Shown here one piece after another: positions 51,735 to 62,329 of a stretch of 64,000 nt of DNA (positions within the stretch are counted from its first letter, which is position 1; each line of letters starts with the position of its first letter). The DNA comes from Gracilariopsis chorda (Eukaryota > Rhodophyta > Florideophyceae > Gracilariales > Gracilariaceae). The notes beneath the pieces were generated by a model that did no database searches, was not told the DNA's origin, and worked only from the letters and a program-made list of their open reading frames with translations. The stretch covers positions 310,001 to 374,000 of the forward strand of contig NBIV01000041.1 in the NCBI GenBank assembly GCA_003194525.1, in the 5' to 3' direction. The position numbers and the translations under genes were made by a program.

Positions 51735-53734
51735 ATGCCGCCCGAAGCTCAAGACCAATCTAAGTCATCAGAATTCCTGATGCAAAGTGAACCCACCCCA
51801 GCTGCAAACCATTCAAACGCATCGCAACCCGTCACAGAGACGCAAAGACAACCGATCACCCACTATCATTCCATTAGCGTCGACCACCGTCCGCCAGCTG
51901 CCGCCAACCCAACGCGGGGTACCTTAAAGATTGTCGAGCACGACATAGGCGGAAAAGACGACCTCTGGAATATCCAACTTTACTTCATCTGGCAACCGAA
52001 AGGTGCTGATACTGAGGATGCTGCAAAAGATACCACACTAGCGAAGCCTCTCAAAGTCTCTATAGATGACTTTCTCACAATTCGCACACAATTCACTTTG
52101 CAACCGCCTTCCCTTACCGTCCATTTAAACGGTGGCCGTTTGCTGGGCGATTTTTACTTCCCAAACGGACCGGATGCGGCAATGGCTTTCTTCCATTGCT
52201 TGCGCGATCATGTTGTACCGCTTGAAATGGATGACGATTTCATACCTGGAGATTTGTATGCGCTTGAGAAGAAGAATCGCATGCGCAGGGTCGCGCCAAC
52301 TATCAATACAGCCAACAATGGGGATCGTGAAGAAGACTTCTCAGATCTGTTAGCTGACCTCAGAATAGAAGGCTCGTCTCATCGCCGACCTCGACGCAAT
52401 ATGTCTAACACCGTTAAAGATGACCTCGGCATAATGCTTTTATCTCATTTTGCCCGTGTTACACAGGCAGCCCGAGAGATTGGAGACGGGATATCGACTC
52501 TGTTGGATGAAGAAAAGCGGAAAAAGGAACTGGAAAGAAGGCGGAGAGAAAATGCTGCTCGCCATCGCGCGCTTGATATTCATGCTGAAGTTACAGCTAG
52601 TTCTAGCGAGGAAAGAGATCTTCCACGTCGGCTCACATTGGAAAGCTCTAGAGGTGTACCCGTTAGTCTTTCGGTCTGGAATGATTCTTTTGATGATGAC
52701 GGTAAGTTAATAGATATTCAGGTAATGAGACGAGCAGTCTTTGCAGGTGGTGTAGAATGCGATGCACGCTCTGCAGTATGGCCGTTCTTGCTAGGCTTTT
52801 ATGACTGGAAGTCTAGCGCAGCAGAACGTTTGAACCTTCTGGAAACGAAAGAAGCCGAATATAAAGCATTGAAGAGTAAATGGCAGTCCTTACAATCATC
52901 AGCGAAGGAGGCTGAGCTCGAAACACTTGATAAGGATCCGAACGCCGTTAACGCTGATCGACGCGAAAGGGTGAGAAAGAAATATGCCGATTATCTCGAA
53001 ACCGAAGAGCAAATAGAAAAAGACATCATTCGAACTGATCGACGTGTTGAAATGTTTGAGCAGGACAATTCCAATGGAACCTTAACAATGGGTACAATTC
53101 TGAACATGTATGCCATGTACGACAAAAGAACCACATATTGCCAAGGCATGTCTGACTTCCTGGCACCAATTGTTTACGTTATGGGCATAGACGATGAAGC
53201 GATTATTTTCTGGAGTTTTGAGTCTCTTATGCGACGAATCGAAAGCAACTTCAGACATGACCAAAGTGGGATGCGTAGACAGCTTCGAAAGCTGGGGCGA
53301 CTCATGGAAGTCGCAGACCGGGATTTGTCGCAGTTTTTCAGAGAGACGGACCCTGACTATTACACTTGCTTCAGGTGGGTGTTGGTAAGGTTCAAGAGAG
53401 AGTTCTCATTTGAAGCTATATGTCGATTATGGGAAGCGCTTTGGACTAAATTGGTAGGAGGTGACGATCTTCACCTTTTCATTGCAGCAGCGCTCCTCAT
53501 AGCGCAGAGAAGAGACATTCTTAGGTTAGAGAAAGGAGCATTTGATCAACTACTGCGGTACATCAATGACATGAGCATGCGAATCGACGAAGAGTATGCA
53601 CTCCATGAAGGAGAGGTATGCTTCCTCAAGTACGGTGAGCATAGTCATGTTTCCTCTTGATAGCCCGCTTCACCAATTCCTGTGGTCAACTTTCATTCAC
53701 AAATTAGGCCGTTCGGTTCCTTCGATATGGATAG
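51735..53734 (+). CDS. Gyp7/TBC1D15-type Rab GTPase-activating protein
   Basis: A TBC-domain RabGAP for endosomal or vacuolar traffic (yeast Gyp7 acts on Ypt7/Rab7). The preferred model joins 51735-53615 and 53708-53734, giving 635 aa. The N-terminal half includes a GYP7-like region (about 60-180: LTVHLNGGRLLGDFYFPNG, FFHCLRDHV), then a charged stretch. The TBC domain covers about 330-625: AVWPFLLGFYDW, the Arg-finger motif IEKDIIRTDRR (Arg433), the Gln finger TYCQGMSDFLAP (Gln470), and CFRWVLVRFKREFSF. Unspliced, the frame ends EGEVCFLKYGEHSHVSS at 53660. Splicing a 92-bp GTATGC...TTAG intron gives EGEAVRFLRYG, and the EA(V/I/L) there fits other TBC1D15-family C-termini (KAEAI, DAEAL). The start is the first ATG; earlier codons have none. 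The end lies 28 bp from the converging frataxin gene. Confidence 0.85.
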
Positions 53735-53762
53735 AAGATGCACAAAACCCAAACCCTGAGAG

Positions 53763-54431
53763 TCAGCAGCCCAACTCTGTAAATGGAAACGTGACATTTT
53801 GATCAAATACAATACTCAGTTCTTCGCTTAGTCGATCAGCGAGGTGGTGTCCATCTCGAGTGCTCACCCACTGATATGCTCCCGGGTTCCACGCATACCG
53901 CCAGGGTCCAGAGCTTGGAGAGCTCAACCAAATTTGCCTGTTAGGCGTTTGCGTGTTCAGGACGTACGTTCCGAGGCTTCCCAATGAAACAGTGAGTACT
54001 CCCTGACTTAGCTCGACGTCGAAGTCTTCAGGAAAATTCTCTGATTCATACCCTAACCCTGAAATTATATCACATATTCTTTCAAGTGACGCCTCTGCCA
54101 CTACGGAGAATTCGTGTTCAGGCCAGTTTTCGTCCATTACTCCTTCGACGCTGGATAGCGAGCAAATACACTTGACTGATTTATTCCACTGCGGGCGAAG
54201 CGAAAGCGTACCAGATCTTGCATATGCCACACTCCCAAAAACACGACTTCGCCGAGTAAACACCGTTTTGCTCTTTAGGGGCGAATTGTTCGAAGAAACG
54301 GTACCAATGACGGAATCCCTCGGCATTTGGACATTGGCAGAGCTTGATGATCTTACCCCAAGGCACGACCACATCTTCCTGATTGCTCTTTGGCAGAACG
54401 GACTGGAGAGGCAAACGATCTTTGTATTCAT
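53763..54431 (-). CDS. FXN: Frataxin, mitochondrial
   Basis: Mitochondrial iron-sulfur cluster assembly factor that stimulates the cysteine desulfurase complex. The 222-aa protein has a diverged N-terminal region of about 100 residues suited to mitochondrial targeting (basic, Ser-rich), then the frataxin fold. This contains HEFSVVAEASLERICDII, the acidic ridge FPEDFDVELSQGVLTVSLG, GTYVLNTQTPNRQIWLSSP (the hallmark NKQTPNKQIWLSSP block), a Trp-rich strand (GPWRYAW), and RDGHHLADRLSEEL. Single exon in this model. A GTAAGT donor at 54589 and several AG acceptors up to the start codon (for example TGGTTTAG) suggest that an upstream leader exon might be spliced on. Both in-frame Met residues near the start (1 and 20) precede the targeting region. 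Confidence 0.93.
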   Translation of the reverse strand: MNTKIVCLSSPFCQRAIRKMWSCLGVRSSSSANVQMPRDSVIGTVSSNNSPLKSKTVFTRRSRVFGSVAYARSGTLSLRPQWNKSVKCICSLSSVEGVMDENWPEHEFSVVAEASLERICDIISGLGYESENFPEDFDVELSQGVLTVSLGSLGTYVLNTQTPNRQIWLSSPSSGPWRYAWNPGAYQWVSTRDGHHLADRLSEELSIVFDQNVTFPFTELGC

Positions 54432-55041
54432 TCCTTACTAAACCAGAAGTATTCACATAACAAGATAAACTTGCTCCGTACCTCAATTTGATGCATCACA
54501 TATGTTGTCATCGACATTCAAGCTACTGTACGGAGCCTATTGTCTTCAAATCATGATGGCAGAGGCTTCAAAAACTAAACGAAACTTACGTGCTGGTGAT
54601 CGAGTTGAAAATTACTGATTTGGGTAGTGCCAAATGTGGCGGGCTCCAATAACGCCGCTTGTCTGACGAGCGCTGGTACTGATGTGAACGAAAGCAGAGC
54701 CTCAGCTGCGAGTGAGGGGGAGATCAGGGACATGAACGAAGAGGTGACAATGGGGATCAGGTTCAGTGTGATCGGTGACAATGCGAAGGAAAATAAGGGC
54801 GATAGTGAAGTCTGGATAGAACATGTCGGTGAATGTGTTGAAATCGAGTGTTTTAGAGGGCCAGAGAGCGCAACAGTGATAATGTTTGAACAGTTTGGTA
54901 TCGACGCACCCCATCTGATTGGCAGTCAAAGTAAGAAAAACATTCCACGCTGAGAGAAGACGGTGGCCTTCACCCTGCCCGTTCTGCCTTTCATCGTTGC
55001 ACGTAACTTCGAAAATCAAAACACTGAGGTACTAAGCCCTA
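54432..55041. other. Gap between frataxin and antiporter genes
   Basis: A minus-strand frame from an ATG at 54733 can be spliced through a 53-bp GTAAGT...ATAG intron (54537-54589) to give 65 aa: it starts MSLISPSLAAEALLSFTSV and ends APYSSLNVDDNICDASN. It has no recognised family, and the intron is shorter than the others here. It may instead be a 5' exon of frataxin or chance. Confidence 0.25.
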
Positions 55042-56274
55042 TCAGAGCTCCGTATTCACCTGAGAGTTTTCAAGCTTCCCTTTTCTCCATCCAAACACAG
55101 AACCAAAGAGTAAGGGCGTGAGCAAAGTGGGCACCAAAATCCCCCAAGTTGTTGCAGCGTAGAGTTTTTGAGAGAGCAATCCAGAGGCTTGGGCTTGAGA
55201 TGCTATCAGGAAACCAAATTCACCTCTTCCAAGCATTGCGACGGCAACAGCCACTCCATCTACATAGTTAGGAAGCATACCGAGTCCACACAGCATTTTC
55301 CCGAACACACTAGAAATTGAGAAGAGAGCCCCCAGGGTAATCGCACTCCCGGAAAACAGTGTTCTTAGAGGAATAACAAAACCTATGGTTCCAGCGAAGA
55401 AAAGAACACACAAGGAATCGACGAAAGCTGTAATGTTTCGCTCCCATGGGTCGACTGCGATAGATGAAGGTACTTCCGAAAATGCTATACCAGTTAGATA
55501 CCCGGCCAACAAAAAACTTGTTTTCGACAAAGTTGCGAGATAAGCCAAAAGCAATGTACTCAACAGAAGAAACCAAATACCCAACCTTGGGTACAAGCAC
55601 TCTGGAATCTTTGCTTTTTGCCAAAGACCTGGGATGGCCATTGGTAGTAGCAATGCCACGAATGTTACTCCAGTGATGAAAACAACGGAAAACAGGAAAG
55701 GCTGTACTAGATCCCAAATGCTTGGATCGGGACTTGCCATAGCGATGACCTGAGATAGGAGAATTAAACTGATAACATCGTCAATGACGGCTGCTACTGA
55801 TATGAGCTGGCCTAGGCTGGTTTCCAGTTCTCCAACCTCTTTCAGAAGTCTAGCCGTGACTCCAAGTGAAGTAGGGGCAATCGCCGACCCTATTGCGAAC
55901 GCCGTTTTTAGGGTACGTGATGTTTCGAAGTTGCCCTCAAGTGCATCTGATACACAATGTATAAGCAATACCCCTGATATTGGAAATATGACGCCTAAGA
56001 CAGCGACCACTAGAGCTCGTACAAGACTTTTCTTTAGCTCTTCGCGCTGCGTCCTAAGCCCGGCATCGACTACACTGAGGAGAATTCCCAGCAATCCTGC
56101 TAACTGGATCCCCGTGGGGCTGGGCGCGAAGTCTGCTAACGGTGGTCCCAGAAGTCCTCCTACAGCAATATACGTAACAACTGGAGAGACTCGGACTAGT
56201 CGTGATACTTCCCTTCCAACATAACAGCAAGAGAGAAATACGCCAAGGCGTACCAAGTCCAGATCCGTCGACAT
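55042..56274 (-). CDS. CPA2-family monovalent cation:proton antiporter
   Basis: A 410-aa membrane protein of the Na_H_Exchanger (CPA2/KefB/NapA-like) family. About 11-12 hydrophobic segments are visible. They include VVTYIAVGGLLGPPLADF near the N-terminus (the helix with the GP(Q/L) motif), then LLGILLSVVDAGLRTQREEL. A core of AFAIGSAIAPTSLGVTARLL, then LISVAAVIDDVISLILLS, carries the two Asp of the ion-binding helix. A late VAVAVAMLGRGEFGFLIASQ matches the family's MxPRGEF/xGRGEFxF motif. It lacks a TrkA-N/RCK tail, unlike plant KEA proteins. It probably exchanges Na+ or K+ for H+ in an organelle or the plasma membrane; no transit peptide is apparent. The first ATG is used (a TTG lies seven codons earlier). 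Confidence 0.88.
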   Translation of the reverse strand: MSTDLDLVRLGVFLSCCYVGREVSRLVRVSPVVTYIAVGGLLGPPLADFAPSPTGIQLAGLLGILLSVVDAGLRTQREELKKSLVRALVVAVLGVIFPISGVLLIHCVSDALEGNFETSRTLKTAFAIGSAIAPTSLGVTARLLKEVGELETSLGQLISVAAVIDDVISLILLSQVIAMASPDPSIWDLVQPFLFSVVFITGVTFVALLLPMAIPGLWQKAKIPECLYPRLGIWFLLLSTLLLAYLATLSKTSFLLAGYLTGIAFSEVPSSIAVDPWERNITAFVDSLCVLFFAGTIGFVIPLRTLFSGSAITLGALFSISSVFGKMLCGLGMLPNYVDGVAVAVAMLGRGEFGFLIASQAQASGLLSQKLYAATTWGILVPTLLTPLLFGSVFGWRKGKLENSQVNTEL

Positions 56275-57684
56275 TGCGGGGAATAAAATGCACAAGATAC
56301 GTTCTAATAAGAGGCGCTGTTTCGCAAACTGTTGAAGTGTTTGCGGATATGACAGTACAAAGGGATACCGTTGGTAGATACTGTATTGAGGACGCGGCTA
56401 TGCAACACGAAAACTATACATAGACTACCGATATGTAATCAAATCTCGATTCCCGCACATTGAAGGCTTGCTGCTGCTGCCTGCATTCTCTGAAGGGAAA
56501 GGCTCATGAGGCTCATGAGATAATCCCTCCGTCCTTGCGGGTGTAGGTAAGGAATCACAGAGCCTAACACGCACTCACACGGCATTTTATTTTCACCATT
56601 GTACTCTTTGCGCTGCTCTGCTGCGCGACGATACCAAGTTTTTGTACCAAGGCTATCCGAAGAAAAGCGTTCCTTTACAAACACTGGTTAGCCTTCTAGC
56701 CTTTTATCTTTGTATCGTTTACCCCTGGTTTCTAAAAACCCGTGCGAATGCTGTCGGCGAACACTAGGTATTTACAGGATTTGAAGGATGCTGAAAGGCA
56801 GGGAAAGCAGACAGGTTGTGTGAAGGAGGTTGGGCGGTGGCAGTGAGAGATCGGGCCGTGTACTATGCGACTTCATGCACAGACTGATGTGTTGTAAGGG
56901 CTGGAGCGAAAGGTTCCTTCTCCCTCTCTCTTTCGTAAGCTGCTGTTGAGCAATGTTTACTTTTCTGGGTTATGGCTTAGCTATGGGCTGCGTCGACAAG
57001 TCTCAGATCGGAAACACAACAACATGATACTGTTCTCGTAGCGCTCTGCTACACAGTAAGCCCGTCTTCTACACGTTCAATGAGTCCCAAAGGCACGTCA
57101 CTGACCCTAGGGTGGGTGAGGAGGCGAACGAAGAGCGATTGCGCCACAGTAGCGCAAATTGACCAGGAGCGCGCTCGTTCGCGGTGAGTTGGGATGAGTG
57201 AAGATGCCGTGACGACAGAACATCCATGATAAACTACTCGCACGTGGCACATAGTTACTCGCACATTTGATGTCATATGTATAGCAAATCTTCCCTGCGT
57301 GCGCCGAAAATCGCAATTTTCGCGGACTCAAATCAAAGGACGCAAAAGGAGCACTCCGCAAAAGGTTCTTTCGCCCCGGTTCCGCAACGATAGCCCAATT
57401 TTGCACGTGTTCTTCGGTAGGTAAAGGCGTTGCGTTGAGCAGAAGGCTCTGTGAGCTGCAAGTTCGCTACGGCGACAGCAAACCAGCTTGGAACTTCAAA
57501 CGTATCCCTTTCTGCGTTCTTCGAAATCTGGGAGCGCTTGAACTGAAAAGTTGCTGCTATATGACATTCCCAAGTTCATTGGAACAAGTTGTTTGTGACA
57601 CAAACAGAGCAGATGTTTTCCAAGCCAGTTTAACTGAGTGAGGAATTTAGCTACGAGTCGAAGGCTTGTATTTCAAAGCAGTGC
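56275..57684. other. 1.4-kb head-to-head gap
   Basis: Between the divergent antiporter and cryptochrome genes. No coding frame was recognised and no clear TATA box. GGTTAGCCTTCTAGCC near 56688 is another variant of the recurring CTAACCC/GCTAGC motif. Confidence 0.45.
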
Positions 57685-59337
57685 ATGAAAGAAACCACCT
57701 TTGCTGCATACATTATGCCGAGTCCGGCCGTTCTACATTGGTTTCGTAGAGATCTTCGTCTCACTGATAATCGCGCATTGAACGAAGCAATTCGAGTGGC
57801 GAAGAAAACGAAGTCTCCGCTGATTCCGCTGTATATTCTCGATCCAAATCTCATTCCGCAGAACTGCAGCGCAGTTCGAATGCGGTTTTTGAGAGAATCA
57901 GTATCTCAACTGCGTTCAAGTCTTCTAAAGCATGGTTTGAATTTGCGCGTTGTGAGAGGCCAAGCAACTCAAGTTATTCCGGATCTAGCAGGTAGGTGGA
58001 GAGTACGCGACACCTTTTGGGAAAGTGAATACGATCCTGTTTCGCGTGAGCGAGATGCACAAGTAGCAAGAGACTTAAAAGGCTCTGGTGTGAATGTGAG
58101 AACTTTTCCGGGGTTTCTTCTGTACGACCCTGACGATGTTCTCCGGCATTGTAACGGACTTGCTCCAAGAACCATGACCGGCATGTTGAAGCTTGTTGAA
58201 ATACTCGGCGATCCCAGGACGCCCGACTCGTTTGCAAACGGAGAATTAGTAGAATTTGAGGAGGACCCCTTCCTTTATGAAGATCGTGCTCAAGGTATGT
58301 GCGATATTCCATCGCTGGCAGATCTTGGCTACCAAGACCCAGAAAATCGATGGGACGTATTTGAGGGTGGAGAGAAGGCTGGTCTAAAACGACTACATCG
58401 TTTCGTGAAGCAGAAAAATGGTCGAATCGTAGCGGATTTTGCGAAGCCCAAAACCAACCCAGCAGCCTTTTCGCATCGTGAAACAACTGTTCTATCCCCA
58501 TACCTTGCGCTTGGATGCGTAAGTTGCCGCGTATTTCACGAACGTCTGCGAGAAGTCGAACAAAGGTATGCACTACAAGAGATGCCTCAGACAACATTGT
58601 GGGGACAACTCATCTGGCGTGAGCACTTTTGGTTACTGGCATACTCTGTTAAGAACTTTCACCAAATGAGAGGTAATGTCGTCTGTAGACAGATTAATTG
58701 GCGTGCAGACAAGCAATCAGAAGAACTGCTTCGAACGTGGGCAGAGGCACGAACTGGGTTTCCATGGATAGATGCATTAATGACACAATTACACAAAGAA
58801 GGTTTCATCCACCATTTAGGAAGGCATAGCCTGGCTTGTTTCTTGACTAGAGGGGATCTATGGATCAGCTGGGAGAGAGGATTCAAAGTTTTTGAGAAGT
58901 ACCTCATTGACTACGACTATGCTCTAAATTCTGCGAACTGGATGTGGTTGAGTTGCAGCGCCTTCTTTGTAATGTACTATCGCGTGTATTCACCAGTTAC
59001 ATATGGAAAGAAGTGGGACAAAGACGGAAACTTCATCAGGCACTATCTCCCTGTGCTGAGAACCATGCCTTCGAAATATATCTATGAACCTTGGAAAGCG
59101 CCTAAGGAACTGCAAAGAAGGGTTGGATGCATTATTGGAAAGGACTATCCTGAGCCAATAGTAGATCACAGAACAGCTAGCCAATGCAACATTGCCAGAA
59201 TGAAAGAAAGTTTTGAAAAGGGCGAGTTCGGCAAGTTGGAGGATGAAACGGAGTCAAGAGTTATTGCGAGTGCTAATAATTCCATCATCACATCAGATGA
59301 CGTGCGAGAGCCATATCGGAAACGGAGGCGTCGCTAG
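57685..59337 (+). CDS. Cryptochrome/(6-4) photolyase, animal type
   Basis: A 550-aa flavoprotein of the cryptochrome/photolyase family in the (6-4) photolyase and animal-cryptochrome branch. The N-terminal antenna domain begins AVLHWFRRDLRLTDN. The FAD domain has TVLSPYLALGCVSCRVFH, WGQLIWREHFW, HHLGRHSLACFLTRGDLWIS and LNSANWMWLSCSAFF, then KYIYEPWKAP. Residues tied to (6-4) repair are kept: His377 and His381 in HHLGRH match the two active-site histidines, Asn415 faces flavin N5, and Trp419 starts the electron chain. It could repair UV (6-4) photoproducts, sense blue light, or both, as in the dual-function algal CPF1 proteins. The short C-terminal tail after residue 520 ends in a basic run (PYRKRRRR) that looks like a nuclear signal. 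Met11 is an alternative start. Single exon; it converges on the bZIP gene. Confidence 0.93.
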   Translation: MKETTFAAYIMPSPAVLHWFRRDLRLTDNRALNEAIRVAKKTKSPLIPLYILDPNLIPQNCSAVRMRFLRESVSQLRSSLLKHGLNLRVVRGQATQVIPDLAGRWRVRDTFWESEYDPVSRERDAQVARDLKGSGVNVRTFPGFLLYDPDDVLRHCNGLAPRTMTGMLKLVEILGDPRTPDSFANGELVEFEEDPFLYEDRAQGMCDIPSLADLGYQDPENRWDVFEGGEKAGLKRLHRFVKQKNGRIVADFAKPKTNPAAFSHRETTVLSPYLALGCVSCRVFHERLREVEQRYALQEMPQTTLWGQLIWREHFWLLAYSVKNFHQMRGNVVCRQINWRADKQSEELLRTWAEARTGFPWIDALMTQLHKEGFIHHLGRHSLACFLTRGDLWISWERGFKVFEKYLIDYDYALNSANWMWLSCSAFFVMYYRVYSPVTYGKKWDKDGNFIRHYLPVLRTMPSKYIYEPWKAPKELQRRVGCIIGKDYPEPIVDHRTASQCNIARMKESFEKGEFGKLEDETESRVIASANNSIITSDDVREPYRKRRRR

Positions 59338-59539
59338 AGTACGGCGTAATTGTTTGGAATTCGACACCATACGATGATTCGAAGCTAAAGGATCTCGACT
59401 CGATTGTACGAGGTCGTGCAGGCGAAGAAAATAGGGTATGGATGAGAAACCCGTAGATCAAGTATCCCTTCATCTTTGGTGGTCTCTTTCCATGCTATCA
59501 CAGTGTCTAACTATTTTCTTTGGATGTACCAATACTTCT

Positions 59540-60844
59540 CTATCCGTTCGACCCGGTGCTCATGTCTGCTAATCCCACATCGGGTGGCATAATTAAAGGA
59601 CACCTACCAGCTTCTTTACCAGTAATTCTCTCAAATTCCATCGCAACAGCCGCCCAGTTTCGTTGTAAAGACTCTGCCACCTGGCTCATGAGTATGCATT
59701 CTGCTCGTAGAGCTTTCTCCTCCTTTTCCAACTTCTCTAATCGAAGCTTTTGCTTTGCCCTACACTTCTCTACGCTCTCCCTATTTCGCACCCTCCGTAT
59801 CTTCTTCAACTCCTCTTCATTCTTCTCTTCCGTTGTTATGCGCTTTCGAACTTGCTTTTCATCATTCCGGGTTTGTTTTGAAACATGCTGGTGCATCGGC
59901 ATTACTTTCAGGCGATTAATCGTTTCTGAAATGTTTGAGTTGCTTTTTGCAATTCGCTTCAGCACACGTTGAACGACTGCTCCTCCTTTTGGCGCCTGTT
60001 TTCTTTCACCATTGATATCGCGATGAGTTTTTTGTGCGGTTTGTAGAATACCGCTCGGGATGAGTGCAGAAGCCGGAAATTTTCCGCCTGCGTCCTGAAG
60101 TATCTCTGGCTGCGGGACATTGGCATATCTGCTGTCCTTATCCGTATGCAAAGATGAAAGCGGAGACGCGTTCCCCCACAAGTCGCGACACGAAGTTACT
60201 TCAGTGCGTTTCCTGGGTTGAGATGGAAATGTATGTATGGGTATATCACACTCCTCTGCTGTCCACGGCATAATTGATCGTCTGCCTGCCTGTGGATGTG
60301 GAAGACCAGTGCCAAAGCTATTTCTGTGTGCCACTGGAGTACCGTCATTAGTCATCATAGAATGTAACTGGCGTTGTGGTGTAAAACAGAGTGTTCGGCT
60401 GGATGGTAATGGCTTGGCGTTCATGCTAACATTCTTGGATTTGTATGAGGTTTGATGTAACCCTGCTATCGTCACCTCGGATATGGTACGATCGGCTCCT
60501 GGTGACTCCGAAGGAGAAAGATTTTGCCTATGGTATTCTGGCTGCGCAGCAGAATGTTCCAAGAATGAGTTCGTTTGCGGTTTCAGAAGTAGTACTGTAT
60601 TATCATGTTTACTCCAAACAGTTGGTGAAAGTGTTAGGGGGTCGACTGGAACAAAGTCGAGCTGCCGTAGCGATATTGAAGGTGATTTGGGGGTTTGTCG
60701 GGATTTCTTAAACCGTGAGGAATTCACAGCTTCGTCTTGATCGAAGTCGGCAGACGACACCCAGGGCTCAGGACAAACTTGGTCCCGTATCTCATGATTC
60801 TCCTCACGAGCTGAAACTTGTCTGGGAGTATTGGAAGTGCTCAT
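59540..60844 (-). CDS. bZIP transcription factor
   Basis: A 434-aa nuclear regulator. The bZIP domain is near the C-terminus: the basic region KKIRRVRNRESVEKCRAKQK (about 346-366) has the N-x7-R core (NRESVEKCR). A zipper with Leu at roughly heptad spacing follows to about 393 (LRLEKLEKEEKALRAECIL, SLQ). Residues 1-330 are low-complexity, rich in Ser, Pro, Gln and Asn, with no other domain, as is usual for activation regions. The first ATG is used; the upstream codons start only with GTG. Target genes are unknown. Its 3' end faces the cryptochrome/photolyase gene about 200 bp away, which is suggestive but not evidence of a shared pathway, since the promoters are far apart. Confidence 0.85.
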   Translation of the reverse strand: MSTSNTPRQVSAREENHEIRDQVCPEPWVSSADFDQDEAVNSSRFKKSRQTPKSPSISLRQLDFVPVDPLTLSPTVWSKHDNTVLLLKPQTNSFLEHSAAQPEYHRQNLSPSESPGADRTISEVTIAGLHQTSYKSKNVSMNAKPLPSSRTLCFTPQRQLHSMMTNDGTPVAHRNSFGTGLPHPQAGRRSIMPWTAEECDIPIHTFPSQPRKRTEVTSCRDLWGNASPLSSLHTDKDSRYANVPQPEILQDAGGKFPASALIPSGILQTAQKTHRDINGERKQAPKGGAVVQRVLKRIAKSNSNISETINRLKVMPMHQHVSKQTRNDEKQVRKRITTEEKNEEELKKIRRVRNRESVEKCRAKQKLRLEKLEKEEKALRAECILMSQVAESLQRNWAAVAMEFERITGKEAGRCPLIMPPDVGLADMSTGSNG

Positions 60845-61548
60845 CTCCTCGTCATTCACTTGAACTAATGGTTCTTTGATACCTTAGGCTTACTGAGTGA
60901 AGGAAGGCATATTGTGCTGCTCTCATGCTCGTAAATCTTCGAGTGTTTGCGTCATTTGCATCGAAAAGAAGCTGCATAAAAGGGACAGATACAAGTCAAA
61001 CTTCTGCGTTCTTCATAGAATAGCGCAAGAAGAAAACCGTTCCTCAAAAGTTTCCCTAAGCGAGCGTGTGCACATTTTGAAATGCCCTTACGAGAGCAAT
61101 CATGTAGCGCTCGGGAGAATACTGTCAATGCAGCATGCTGGCCAACCGCTGACGAGACCATGTGTGAAACATATGAGATTTTCTTTTCAAGTCTTCCAAC
61201 AAGAAAAGAAACGACCCGAGACGGAATGAAATCAGCATTTCCGGTTCGCGGAGCAGGGAGTCAGCAGCCGTTTCGATCTTAGCCATTGATCTTAGCCATC
61301 CCGAGCCTGGCGTATTAATGACGTTAAGGAATTTCTCGACGCTTTTCTAAGTACGACATGGCAAGGTGAAGCGCACAGCATTGGTACAGGTCTATGCATG
61401 GAACATCAAAGGTTCTGTTCGCTCCCTTCTCGATGTATGTATTTCCTGTGGCATTCATTGTCCTCCGGTGCCTTCCTTCACTGAATCGAACAGAGTTTGA
61501 ACCACTACCCGTATCGTGCACGTGTTACGAAAGCACCAGTAAATACCA

Positions 61549-61763
61549 TGTATGTATGTGTGTATGTGTTTACGGGCACGTGCCACTGATTCCGAGGCAG
61601 CGGTATGAACTTTCTAGAAGAAGTAGAAGGCTAATCATCTATTTGACGGCTAAATTCCCCTAATAGACCCAATCACATATCCATTTGGCTTCCTCATCCG
61701 GCGTAACTTTATATGCTTTTTTGTGGCCTTTTCGGAAGGTCGGCACACCTCGACGGGCGGAAC
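61549..61763 (+). repeat. Dispersed direct repeat, copy A
   Basis: Shares long ordered stretches with 63770-64000: GTAGAAGGCTAATCATCTAT, GACGGCTAAATTC, CTAATAGAC, AGCCTTTTCGGAAGGTCG-like and CTCGACGGGCGGAAC. The first 60 bp recur as a third partial copy at 61819-61875 (TTTACGGGCGCACGCCACTA). Confidence 0.75.
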
Positions 61764-61818
61764 TGCATGTGCCCTTAGCGGGACTCGCCAGTACCTTGCA
61801 GTGATCCCTCACTACAGC

Positions 61819-61875
61819 ATGTACGTATGCATGTATGTTTACGGGCGCACGCCACTAATTCCGAAAGCGTGGTAG
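61819..61875 (+). repeat. Dispersed repeat, partial copy B
   Basis: GTACGTATGCATGTATG, TTTACGGGCGCACGCCACTA and ATTCCGAAAGCG match the first part of copy A (TTTACGGGCACGTGCCACTG). Confidence 0.6.
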
Positions 61876-62329
61876 GAACCCTTGTTGAGAAATTCCTCTC
61901 TCCGCAAAAACTCCAACATCCTATCCGGTCATTTCCTCACCATTGCGGAGACTCCGAGCACTTGTCTTTCACGTGCGGACGGTTAATAATATGGTGCACA
62001 AAGTATGTAAGTGGTTCACGCGATGCTTATCACCTACTTTTTTGACTAAACGCAAGAGTACATCATCAATAGTAGCAATCTAACCCTTACCCTTTCCTAA
62101 TACCGTTCTGCAAGGGCGTCCCATGATTTATCTCGGTCCACATAAAGTTCCTTATCTCCCATTTCAAACTCAAGTATCAAGTAGTCATAAAAAGGACTCC
62201 CAATAAACGAGAACTCCCAGTGAAACACCCTATACAGCTTCTCTCCTTACGTGGATTGCTCACCAATATTAAGAAGTCACATATCTCCATGTACAACAGT
62301 GTTTGGAGCCTCTATCCAGGGATGGAAAC

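Noticed and set aside
54627-54953. 108-codon plus-strand frame between frataxin and the antiporter
   Set aside because: No recognised motif and no good start context; not better than the opposite-strand frames.
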